From: an uncultured Lachnospiraceae bacterium
GTDB lineage: Bacteria; Bacillota; Clostridia; Lachnospirales; Lachnospiraceae
Assembly (NCBI GenBank): GCA_902766845.1
Contig: CACXFD010000196.1
Span: 1 to 7,887, forward strand
Direction: 5' to 3'
DNA length: 7,887 nucleotides
Numbering within the stretch: the stretch's first letter is position 1; each line of letters opens with the position of its first letter. The notes below the pieces were generated by a model. It searched no databases, was not told the origin of the DNA, and was given only the letters and a program-made list of their open reading frames with translations. A program made the position numbers and the translations under genes. Of the stretch, positions 1 to 5,850 are shown in pieces.

Positions 1-1
1 G

Positions 2-151
2 ACCACCGAAGAATTCCTGCGTTACTTCGGCCTTTCCGGGCTGGCGGATCTTCCGGGCCTGCCGGAGGAGAAGATCGAAGAGTTCCGTCTCGAGGCGGCG
101 CAGGAGGCGCTGGCAGAGCAGCGCGCCGAAAAGGCCGCAGATACGGAATAA
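2..151 (+). CDS. scpB: ScpB C-terminal end (segregation and condensation protein B), 5'-truncated by the window
   Basis: The last 49 codons of a gene that begins before the window, ending at TAA 149-151. The readable protein begins TTEEFLRYFGLSGLADLP, which I recognise as the conserved end of the second winged-helix domain of ScpB, the kleisin partner that works with ScpA and SMC in chromosome condensation and segregation. After that motif comes a short acidic, Ala/Glu-rich tail (about residues 21-49 of the visible part), normal for the variable C-terminus of this family. Identification rests on the TTxEFLRYFGL motif from memory of the family, not on a search. The gene reads in the same direction as the rnf operon, but 209 bases with a hairpin and a separate promoter lie between them, so they are probably separate transcription units. 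Confidence 0.85.
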   Translation, partial: TTEEFLRYFGLSGLADLPGLPEEKIEEFRLEAAQEALAEQRAEKAADTE

Positions 152-184
152 CAGGATATGCATGCGCAAAAATAGGTATGTTCT

Positions 185-220
185 GGCCATGTTTTGACTA
201 TATCCCGTCAAGACATGGCC
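185..220. repeat. 14-bp inverted repeat / hairpin between scpB and rnfC
   Basis: Left arm 185-198 (GGCCATGTTTTGAC) and right arm 207-220 (GTCAAGACATGGCC) pair over 14 positions with one G-T wobble around an 8-base loop (199-206). It starts 34 bases after the scpB stop. No T-run follows on either strand, so it is not a standard intrinsic terminator. It may still end or stabilise the scpB transcript, or act as a protein-binding dyad for the rnf operon. The structure is certain from sequence; its role is not. Confidence 0.7.
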
Positions 221-299
221 TAAATTCGATAATAAATGGTCAGTTGATTGGCAAATCATACAAAATCGTCCTTTTTCTTTTGTTCAACTTGCTTTTCGA

Positions 300-328
300 T
301 TGATTTGTTTTTGCAACGATGGTATACT
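300..328 (+). promoter_or_regulatory. Sigma-A type promoter with extended -10, for the rnf operon
   Basis: The -35 element is TTGATT (300-305), followed by a 17-base spacer and the -10 element TATACT (323-328), preceded by the extended -10 dinucleotide TG at 320-321. Spacing is optimal and the -10 is one base from TATAAT. Transcription would begin near 335, giving a leader of about 26 bases before rnfC. The region around it is AT-rich compared with the GC-rich genes. It is the only good promoter I see ahead of the operon. Confidence 0.8.
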
Positions 329-346
329 TTAGTGTAATAAAGGAAC

Positions 347-355
347 AGGAGGTGG
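347..355 (+). promoter_or_regulatory. Ribosome binding site that fixes the rnfC start
   Basis: AGGAGGTGG lies with its AGGAGG core 8 bases before ATG 361. An in-frame upstream ATG at 319 overlaps the promoter -10 region, has no ribosome site and would lie upstream of the predicted transcript start, so 361 is the preferred start. Confidence 0.85.
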
Positions 356-360
356 TACCT

Positions 361-1689
361 ATGGGTCTGGCCACATTCAGGGGCGGCGTCCATCCGTATG
401 AAGGAAAAGAGCTGTCCATGAATCAGCCGGTCGAAGTGCTGATGCCGGGGAAAGAACTCGTCTATCCCCTCGCGCAGCATATCGGCGCGCCCGCAAACCC
501 CGTCGTGGCAAAAGGTGACCGCGTTCTCGTCGGACAGATCATCGCCGAGAGCAGCGCGTTCATTTCCGCCAACGTCATTTCCTCGGTCTCCGGTACCGTG
601 AAGGACATCACGCCCCGTCTGACCGCGTCCGGTGCGCTCTGTAAGAGCATCGTCGTGGAAAACGACGGCGCATATGAGACCGTGCCCGGTTTCGGCGAGA
701 AGCGGGATCCCAAAACGCTCTCGAAAGAGCAGATCCGTCAGATCGTCAAGGATGCCGGGATCGTCGGCATGGGCGGCGCCGGCTTCCCGACCCACGTCAA
801 GCTGACTCCCAAGAATGAGGAAGCCATCGATACGATCATCGTCAACGGAGCGGAATGCGAGCCGTATCTGACGAGCGATTACCGCATGATGCTCGAGGAG
901 CCGGACAAGATCGTGGCCGGCCTGAAAGTCATCCTGCAGCTGTTTCCGCAGGCCCGCGGCGTGATCGCGATCGAAAACAATAAGCCTGAGGCGATCCGCG
1001 TCCTGCAGGAAAAGACGGCCGGAGAAGAGAAGATCACGGTCTGCCCTCTGAAGACCAAATATCCCCAGGGCGGCGAGCGCATGCTGATCGATGCGGTCAC
1101 GCACCGCCGCATCAATTCTTCGATGCTCCCGGCCGATGCCGGCGTGATCGTGGACAACGTGGATACGGTCATCGCGATCTACATGGCCGTCTGTGAATCC
1201 ACGCCTCTGATCCGCCGCATCATCACCGTGACCGGTGACGCGGTCGCGTCGCCCCGCAACTTCAGCGTACGCACCGGCACCAACTACCGTGACCTGATCG
1301 AAGCGGCCGGCGGATTCAAGACGGAACCGGAAAAGATCCTGTCCGGCGGTCCCATGATGGGACAGGCGCTCTTTACCCTGGATATCCCGGTCGCGAAGAC
1401 GTCTTCGACGCTGACCTGCTTTACCAAAGACGCGGTCTCGGAGTTCGAGCCGACGGCCTGCATCCGCTGCGGCCGCTGCGTATCGGCCTGCCCGGAGTTT
1501 TTGGTGCCGCAGAAGATGATGGCGGCCTGCGAGGCCGGCGATCTGGCCGCGTTCGAGGCACTCAGCGGCATGGAATGCTGCGAGTGCGGCAGCTGTACGT
1601 TCGTCTGTCCGGCGCGGCGCCGTCTGACGCAGACGTTCAAGGAAGCCCGTAAATCGGTCATGGCGGCCCGCCGCAAGGCCAAGGGATAA
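361..1689 (+). CDS. rnfC: RnfC, NADH/FMN-binding subunit of the Rnf ferredoxin:NAD+ oxidoreductase
   Basis: A 442-residue peripheral cytoplasmic subunit, the site where electrons reach NAD+. The N-terminus carries the family signature TFRGGVHPYEGKEL and a biotinyl/lipoyl-like barrel segment (about 40-105, with PLAQHIGAP). A Complex-I 51-kDa-like flavin/NADH fold follows: GMGGAGFPTH at 136-145, NGAECEPYLT at 162-171, and QGGER at 236-240. An SLBB-like segment precedes two ferredoxin-type [4Fe-4S] motifs: C367-x2-C370-x2-C373-x3-C377 and C406-x2-C409-x2-C412-x3-C416. It stops soon after the second cluster with a short basic tail, lacking the long C-terminal repeat extension of proteobacterial RnfC, as is usual in Firmicutes. 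The start is set at 361 by the ribosome site; a 14-residue longer version from 319 is unlikely. First gene of the operon, 12 bases before rnfD. Confidence 0.96.
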   Translation: MGLATFRGGVHPYEGKELSMNQPVEVLMPGKELVYPLAQHIGAPANPVVAKGDRVLVGQIIAESSAFISANVISSVSGTVKDITPRLTASGALCKSIVVENDGAYETVPGFGEKRDPKTLSKEQIRQIVKDAGIVGMGGAGFPTHVKLTPKNEEAIDTIIVNGAECEPYLTSDYRMMLEEPDKIVAGLKVILQLFPQARGVIAIENNKPEAIRVLQEKTAGEEKITVCPLKTKYPQGGERMLIDAVTHRRINSSMLPADAGVIVDNVDTVIAIYMAVCESTPLIRRIITVTGDAVASPRNFSVRTGTNYRDLIEAAGGFKTEPEKILSGGPMMGQALFTLDIPVAKTSSTLTCFTKDAVSEFEPTACIRCGRCVSACPEFLVPQKMMAACEAGDLAAFEALSGMECCECGSCTFVCPARRRLTQTFKEARKSVMAARRKAKG

Positions 1690-1701
1690 AGGAGGAGAGA
1701 C

Positions 1702-2640
1702 ATGGAAAAGATGATGCGTGTGTCTTCCTCGCCCCATGTGCGCGCGAAGACCGGGACCACCCATATCATGGCGGATGTCTGCATCGCCCTGCTGCCGGCG
1801 CTGATCGTCGGGATCTGGCATTTCGGATGGCGCGCGGCCGTGATCACGGCCATCAGCGTGGCGACCTGCGTCCTGTCGGAATTCATTTATGAGAAGCTGC
1901 TGCATATGCCGGTCACGGTCGGCGACCTGAGCGCGGTCGTGACGGGCCTGCTGCTGGGCCTGAACCTTCCGTCCACGGTGCCGTTCTGGGTGCCGGTGAT
2001 CGGCGGCGTATTCGCGATCATCGTCGCGAAGATGCTGTTCGGCGGCCTCGGCTACAACTTCATGAACCCGGCGCTGGCCGGCCGCTGTTTCCTTGTGATC
2101 TCGTTCGCCGGACTGATGACGAACTTCAATTACGACGGCATGACGACGGCCACCCCGCTGGCCCTGCTGAAAGCGGGCGAGACCGTGGACCTGATGCCGA
2201 TGTTTTTGGGCACCACGGCCGGCACCATCGGCGAGACCAGCGCGCTGGCCCTGCTGATCGGCGCCATCTACCTGCTGGTCAAAAAGGTGATCAGCTGGCG
2301 GATCCCGTGCCTGTATATCCTGACCGTCCTCGTGTTTGCGGCCATCTTCGGAGGGCACGGCCTCAGCGTCAATTACCTGCTGGGACATCTGCTCGGCGGC
2401 GGCCTGATGCTCGGCGCCTGCTTCATGGCGACCGATTATGTGACCAGCCCGATCACGGCCAAAGGCCAGATCGTCTACGGGATTTGCCTGGGTCTGATGA
2501 CCGGCCTGTTCCGTGTGTTCGGCGGGTCCGCGGAGGGCGTTTCCTACGCGATCATTTTCTGCAACCTGCTGGTCCCGCTGATCGAGCGCTTCACGATGCC
2601 GACAGCCTTCGGAAAGGAGGGCCGGAAGCATGAAAAGTAA
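1702..2640 (+). CDS. rnfD: RnfD, membrane subunit with covalent FMN site
   Basis: A 312-residue polytopic inner-membrane protein of the NqrB/RnfD family. It begins SSSPHVRAKTGTTHIMADV, the typical N-terminus, then runs through many hydrophobic helices. The segment DGMTTATPL (145-153) matches the region where RnfD/NqrB carry FMN on a threonine through a phosphoester bond, here probably Thr151. FMATDYVTSPIT (241-252) is another conserved block. In the complex it receives electrons from the RnfG flavin and is thought to belong to the ion-translocating core. AGGAGG at 1690-1695 lies 6 bases before the ATG. The gene overlaps rnfG by 11 bases, suggesting translational coupling. Length is normal for the family and no frame damage is seen. 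Confidence 0.95.
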   Translation: MEKMMRVSSSPHVRAKTGTTHIMADVCIALLPALIVGIWHFGWRAAVITAISVATCVLSEFIYEKLLHMPVTVGDLSAVVTGLLLGLNLPSTVPFWVPVIGGVFAIIVAKMLFGGLGYNFMNPALAGRCFLVISFAGLMTNFNYDGMTTATPLALLKAGETVDLMPMFLGTTAGTIGETSALALLIGAIYLLVKKVISWRIPCLYILTVLVFAAIFGGHGLSVNYLLGHLLGGGLMLGACFMATDYVTSPITAKGQIVYGICLGLMTGLFRVFGGSAEGVSYAIIFCNLLVPLIERFTMPTAFGKEGRKHEK

Positions 2641-3277
2641 TCGTACCGCGGCCCTTCTGAAAGACGCGGCCATCCTGTTCGCGATCACGCTGATCGCCGG
2701 TATCCTGCTGGGACTGTTCAATGACATGACCAAGGACAAGATCGCCGAACGCGCCGCGCAGGAAAAACAGGAAGCCTGCCAGGCCGTCATGACGGACGCG
2801 GCGGAATTTGCGGCCGATGAAAGCTGGCAGACCCTGGGAACGGACGCCGTTCCGGACGCCGTCTTTGACGGAGCCACCGGGACCGTCGCGTTCAATGACA
2901 AAGCCACCTGCCGGGTCACCGAGGTCCTGGACGCAAAGAACGCGGCCGGGGAGAGCATCGGATACGTGGTCGGCGTGACCAGCAAGAACGGCTACGGCGG
3001 CGACATCGAGCTGCTGGTCGGCGTGACTGGAAGCGGAAGCGTGACCGGCGTGGAGATCCTCAGCATGAGCGAGAGCCCGGGCCTCGGAGACAACGCCAAG
3101 AATCCGGAGTTCCGCGCCCAGTACGTAACGCAGCCCGGTCAGCCGTTCGTCGTCGTCAAGGGCGGCGCCTCGGCCGATCATGAGATCGACGCCCTGTCGG
3201 GCGCCACGATCACGTCCCGAGCCGTTACCCATGCCGTCAACGCTGCCCTGGGCATCGCCCAGAGCCTCGCACAGTAA
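2630..3277 (+). CDS. rnfG: RnfG, flavoprotein subunit with covalent FMN
   Basis: A 215-residue protein with one N-terminal membrane helix (about 12-30) and an FMN-binding domain on the outer face of the membrane. The C-terminal motif SGATITSR has SGAT at 190-193, so Thr193 is the predicted covalent FMN attachment site, which needs an ApbE-type flavin transferase. GYGGDIELLVGV (about 123-134) and SESPGLG (about 147-153) are characteristic of the NqrC/RnfG fold. It passes electrons between the RnfA/RnfE iron-sulfur site and RnfD. The ATG lies inside the end of rnfD and has its own AAAGGAGG (2613-2620), 9 bases upstream. Length is usual for the family. No apbE gene is visible in this window, so the modifying enzyme must be encoded elsewhere. 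Confidence 0.94.
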   Translation: MKSNRTAALLKDAAILFAITLIAGILLGLFNDMTKDKIAERAAQEKQEACQAVMTDAAEFAADESWQTLGTDAVPDAVFDGATGTVAFNDKATCRVTEVLDAKNAAGESIGYVVGVTSKNGYGGDIELLVGVTGSGSVTGVEILSMSESPGLGDNAKNPEFRAQYVTQPGQPFVVVKGGASADHEIDALSGATITSRAVTHAVNAALGIAQSLAQ

Positions 3278-3293
3278 GAAAGGAGGGGAGATC

Positions 3294-4166
3294 ATGAACC
3301 GTATCACAGAAAGACTGAAGAACGGCATTCTTACCGAGAACCCCACTTTCGTGCTGATGCTCGGCATGTGCCCGACGCTTGCCACCACTACGAGCGCCAT
3401 GAACGGTATCGGAATGGGCCTGACCACCACGGCGGTGCTGGCCTTCTCGAACCTGCTGATCTCGGCGCTGCGGAAGATCATTCCCGACCGCGTGCGTATC
3501 CCGGCGTTCATCGTCGTGGTCGCGTCGCTGGTCACCATCGTGGAGATGGTGCTGAAAGCCTATATTCCGTCACTGAACAAGGCGCTCGGCATCTATATCC
3601 CGCTGATCGTCGTGAACTGCATCATCCTGGGCCGTGCGGAAGCGTACGCCTCCCAGAACCCGCTGATCCCGTCGTTCTTTGACGGCGTCGGCATGGGGCT
3701 CGGCTTTACGCTGGGCCTGACTTCGATCGGCATCTTCCGTGAGCTGCTCGGAAACGGAAGCGTCTTCGGACTGCGGATCATGCCGGCGTCCTATCAGCCG
3801 ATCTCGATCTTCGTGCTCGCGCCCGGCGCGTTCTTCGTGCTGGCTATGCTGACGGCTCTTCAGAACAAGCTGAAGGTCAAAGGCGCCACGTACGTGGACG
3901 GCGAAGAGCGGGACATCGCCTGCGGCGGTGACTGCAGTGCCTGCACCGGCGCGGTCTGCGCGGAGAATCACCGCATGATCGCCGCGGATGCGGAAAAGAA
4001 GAAGGCGGAAGCGGCGGCCAAAGCCAAGGAACTGGCCGCCAAAAAGGCTGCGGAAAAGGCTAAGATGGAAGCGGAAGCAAAAGCGGCCGCCCAGACTATC
4101 GACGCCGCCTTTAAGAAATTCGAGGACGGCCAGACGTCCGGGACTGAGGGAGGTGGACAGGCATGA
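3294..4166 (+). CDS. rnfE: RnfE, membrane subunit with unusual C-terminal Cys-rich and charged-helix extension
   Basis: A 290-residue protein. Residues 1 to about 197 are the normal RnfE core of about six membrane helices. Cys26 in LMLGMCPTLA and Cys109 in IVVNCIILGRAEA are the pair that, with the matching RnfA pair, is known to hold an intramembrane [2Fe-2S] cluster. After the last helix (about 171-189) comes an extension of about 90 residues: a tight cysteine motif C210-x3-C214-x2-C217-x4-C222, then an Ala/Lys/Glu-rich segment (about 230-276) likely to form one long charged helix, and a Gly-rich end. RnfE proteins are usually near 200 residues, so the tail is an addition; its role is unknown. 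ATG 3294 is chosen because AAAGGAGG (3279-3286) precedes it and the protein then begins like other RnfE; the frame is open further upstream only through rnfG. The stop overlaps the rnfA start (ATGA). Confidence 0.95.
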   Translation: MNRITERLKNGILTENPTFVLMLGMCPTLATTTSAMNGIGMGLTTTAVLAFSNLLISALRKIIPDRVRIPAFIVVVASLVTIVEMVLKAYIPSLNKALGIYIPLIVVNCIILGRAEAYASQNPLIPSFFDGVGMGLGFTLGLTSIGIFRELLGNGSVFGLRIMPASYQPISIFVLAPGAFFVLAMLTALQNKLKVKGATYVDGEERDIACGGDCSACTGAVCAENHRMIAADAEKKKAEAAAKAKELAAKKAAEKAKMEAEAKAAAQTIDAAFKKFEDGQTSGTEGGGQA

Positions 4167-4735
4167 AAGAACTGATTCTGATCGCCGTCGGCTCCGCCCT
4201 CGTGAACAACGTCGTGCTGAGCCAGTTCCTCGGGATCTGCCCGTTCCTCGGCGTGTCCCGCAAGGTCGAGACCGCGGCCGGCATGGGCGTGGCCGTCATC
4301 TTCGTGATCACGCTGGCGTCGGCCCTGACTGCTGTCGTCAACAAGCTGCTGGTCCGTCTGGACCTCGAGTTCCTGCAGACGATCGTCTTCATCCTGCTGA
4401 TCGCCGCCCTCGTGCAGTTCGTCGAGATGTTCCTGAAGAAGTTCAGTCACGGCCTGTATCAGGCCCTCGGCGTATACCTGCCGCTGATCACCACCAACTG
4501 CGCGGTGCTCGGTGTCGCGATCAACAACGTGAATTACGAGTATTCGGTCGTGCAGAGCATCGTGAACGGGTTCGGCACCGCGGTCGGCTTTACGATCTCG
4601 ATCATCCTGCTGGCCGGTCTGCGTGAACGCAACGAACACAATCCGATCCCGAAGCCGTTCCGCGGCTCCCCGATCGTTCTGGTCACGGCCGGACTGATGG
4701 CGATGGCGTTCTTCGGCTTCGCCGGGATCCTGTAA
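4163..4735 (+). CDS. rnfA: RnfA, membrane subunit of the Rnf complex
   Basis: A 190-residue, six-helix membrane protein homologous to RnfE in inverted topology. Cys26 (FLGICPFLGVSRK) and Cys113 (LITTNCAVLG) are the conserved residues that, together with Cys26 and Cys109 of RnfE, are known from Rnf/NQR structures to bind the [2Fe-2S] cluster carrying electrons across the membrane. The block GLRERNEHNPIPKPFRGSP near the C-terminus is typical of RnfA. The start codon overlaps the rnfE stop by four bases (ATGA), with a purine-rich GGAGGTG site 7 bases upstream inside rnfE, so translation is probably coupled to rnfE. Length and motifs are fully standard, with no anomalies. Confidence 0.96.
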   Translation: MKELILIAVGSALVNNVVLSQFLGICPFLGVSRKVETAAGMGVAVIFVITLASALTAVVNKLLVRLDLEFLQTIVFILLIAALVQFVEMFLKKFSHGLYQALGVYLPLITTNCAVLGVAINNVNYEYSVVQSIVNGFGTAVGFTISIILLAGLRERNEHNPIPKPFRGSPIVLVTAGLMAMAFFGFAGIL

Positions 4736-4747
4736 AGGAGGCGCGCT

Positions 4748-5626
4748 ATGAATTTGACTGCCATTGCGATCGCGGCCGCCATGGTCGGCGGCGTCGGTCT
4801 GATCATCGGCGTGCTGATCGGCGTCGCGAGCGAAGCGTTCAAAGTCGAGGTCGATGAAAAAGAAGAGAAGGTGCGCGCGTGCCTGCCCGGCAATAACTGC
4901 GGCGGGTGCGGCTTCCCGGGCTGCGACGGCCTGGCGGCCGCGATCGCCAAGGGTGAGGCGCCGGTCAGCGCATGTCCGGTCGGCGGACAGCCCGTAGCGG
5001 CGCAGATCGCCGAGATCATGGGCGTCGTGGCCTGCGTGGAGGAGAAGAAGGTCGCCTTCGTGAAGTGCGCGGGCTCCTGCGACAAGACGAACGTCCGCTA
5101 CGAGTATTACGGCAATATGGACTGCCGCCAGCTCCAGGTGGTCCCGGGCGCGGGCGACAAGGGCTGCGTGTACGGATGTCTGGGCTACGGCTCCTGCGTC
5201 AAGGCCTGTAAGTTCGACGCGATCCATGTCGTGAACGGCGTGGCCGTCGTGGACAAGGAAAAGTGCACGGCCTGCGGCCAGTGCGCGGCCGCCTGCCCGA
5301 AGGGACTGATCGAACTGATTCCGTACCGCGCCGGCCATATGGTGCAGTGCTCGTCCCAGGACAAGGGCAAGGACGTCAAGCTCGTCTGCCAGCAGGGCTG
5401 CATCGGATGCATGATGTGCCAGAAGGTCTGCGAGGCCGGCGCCGTCACGGTCGAGAACAACCTGGCCCGCATCGACTACAACAAGTGCACGAACTGCGGC
5501 AAGTGCGCCCTCAAGTGCCCTGTCAAGGTCATTCGGGAAGATCACGTGGATCCGCAGGCGCAGACGCCGGCCGGACCGATGAATCTTCAGCAGATGGTCC
5601 AGAACGCGGAAGGCGTGACACGCTGA
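4748..5626 (+). CDS. rnfB: RnfB, multi-cluster iron-sulfur subunit, ferredoxin entry point
   Basis: A 292-residue protein with one N-terminal membrane anchor (about 1-28) and a cysteine-rich cytoplasmic part. First comes the RnfB-type [4Fe-4S] domain C51-x2-C54-x4-C59-x16-C76 (NCGGCGFPGCDG). A region with Cys96, 107, 111 and 126 follows, then C140-x3-C144-x5-C150-x3-C154 (GCLGYGSCVKAC). Three classical ferredoxin motifs complete it: C173/176/179/183, C218/221/224/228 and C247/250/253/257. I count 27 cysteines. It is taken to accept electrons from reduced ferredoxin and pass them to RnfA/RnfE. The block after C154 reads KFDAIHV where a proline usually follows the cysteine. AGGAGG (4736-4741) lies 6 bases before the ATG; the site overlaps the rnfA stop. 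Last gene of the operon; the terminator lies about 160 bases on. Confidence 0.96.
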   Translation: MNLTAIAIAAAMVGGVGLIIGVLIGVASEAFKVEVDEKEEKVRACLPGNNCGGCGFPGCDGLAAAIAKGEAPVSACPVGGQPVAAQIAEIMGVVACVEEKKVAFVKCAGSCDKTNVRYEYYGNMDCRQLQVVPGAGDKGCVYGCLGYGSCVKACKFDAIHVVNGVAVVDKEKCTACGQCAAACPKGLIELIPYRAGHMVQCSSQDKGKDVKLVCQQGCIGCMMCQKVCEAGAVTVENNLARIDYNKCTNCGKCALKCPVKVIREDHVDPQAQTPAGPMNLQQMVQNAEGVTR

Positions 5627-5756
5627 CAGACCGCAGAGAGGACCGGGCGTCCGGAACAGGTATCGCGAAAAGCGCACGAAAAGCTGCTGTGAAGAAACGG
5701 CTGTGACGAGCCGCCGCAATAAGCCTTACAGCTTTCTTTCATTTCCGTATAGCCGG

Positions 5757-5785
5757 TTTACGCCGGCCGCAAAGAACGGTACAAT
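5757..5785 (+). promoter_or_regulatory. Candidate promoter for the transglutaminase-like lipoprotein gene, overlapping the rnf terminator
   Basis: TTTACG (5757-5762, four of six matches to TTGACA), a 17-base spacer and TACAAT (5780-5785, one mismatch to TATAAT). The predicted start near 5792 falls inside the left arm of the terminator hairpin. The -35 lies exactly in the 6-base gap of a small GCCGG/CCGGC dyad (5752-5756 and 5763-5767). The -10 and spacing are good, the -35 moderate. Confidence 0.5.
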
Positions 5786-5786
5786 G

Positions 5787-5814
5787 AGGACGTTCCTTCG
5801 GGAACGTCCTTTTT
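5787..5814 (+). terminator. Intrinsic terminator of the rnf operon
   Basis: A perfect 10-bp stem (5787-5796 with 5801-5810; core GGACGTTCC/GGAACGTCC) closed by a stable TTCG tetraloop (5797-5800) and followed by a T-run at 5810-5814. It lies 160 bases after the rnfB stop and is a textbook rho-independent terminator on the + strand. Confidence 0.9.
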
Positions 5815-5835
5815 GTGTGTATGTATTGTGTTGTG

Positions 5836-5842
5836 AAAGGGA
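5836..5842 (+). promoter_or_regulatory. Ribosome binding site supporting the 5851 start
   Basis: AAAGGGA lies 8 bases before ATG 5851. The other in-frame starts are worse: GTG 5815 and ATG 5821 sit at the terminator T-run without a ribosome site, and ATG 5872 has none in range, although it begins MKKR like a typical signal peptide. Confidence 0.6.
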
Positions 5843-5850
5843 ATCTGTTG

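Noticed and set aside
244..258. Small TGATT/AATCA dyad and possible redox-regulator (Rex-like) site upstream of rnf
   Set aside because: The arms are only 5 bases and neither this nor nearby TTGT/CAA pieces fit the Rex consensus well enough to call.
256..2985. A 909-codon open frame on the minus strand opposite rnfC, rnfD and part of rnfG
   Set aside because: Its protein is dominated by Arg, Asp, His, Gly and Ala with no recognisable domain, as expected from the antisense of GC-rich codon-biased genes; the + strand carries well-conserved Rnf subunits across the same stretch.
3180..3293. Extended N-terminus of RnfE starting inside rnfG
   Set aside because: The added 38 residues are an out-of-frame reading of rnfG; ATG 3294 has a perfect ribosome site and gives the family N-terminus.
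5263..5706. A 147-codon + strand frame extending past rnfB
   Set aside because: It overlaps rnfB in another frame, is Arg/Gly-rich, and only its last part lies beyond rnfB; no ribosome site.
3968..5719. A 583-codon open frame on the minus strand opposite the rnfE tail, rnfA and rnfB
   Set aside because: Same compositional shadow effect; Asp/His/Arg/Ala-rich, no ribosome site or family resemblance.
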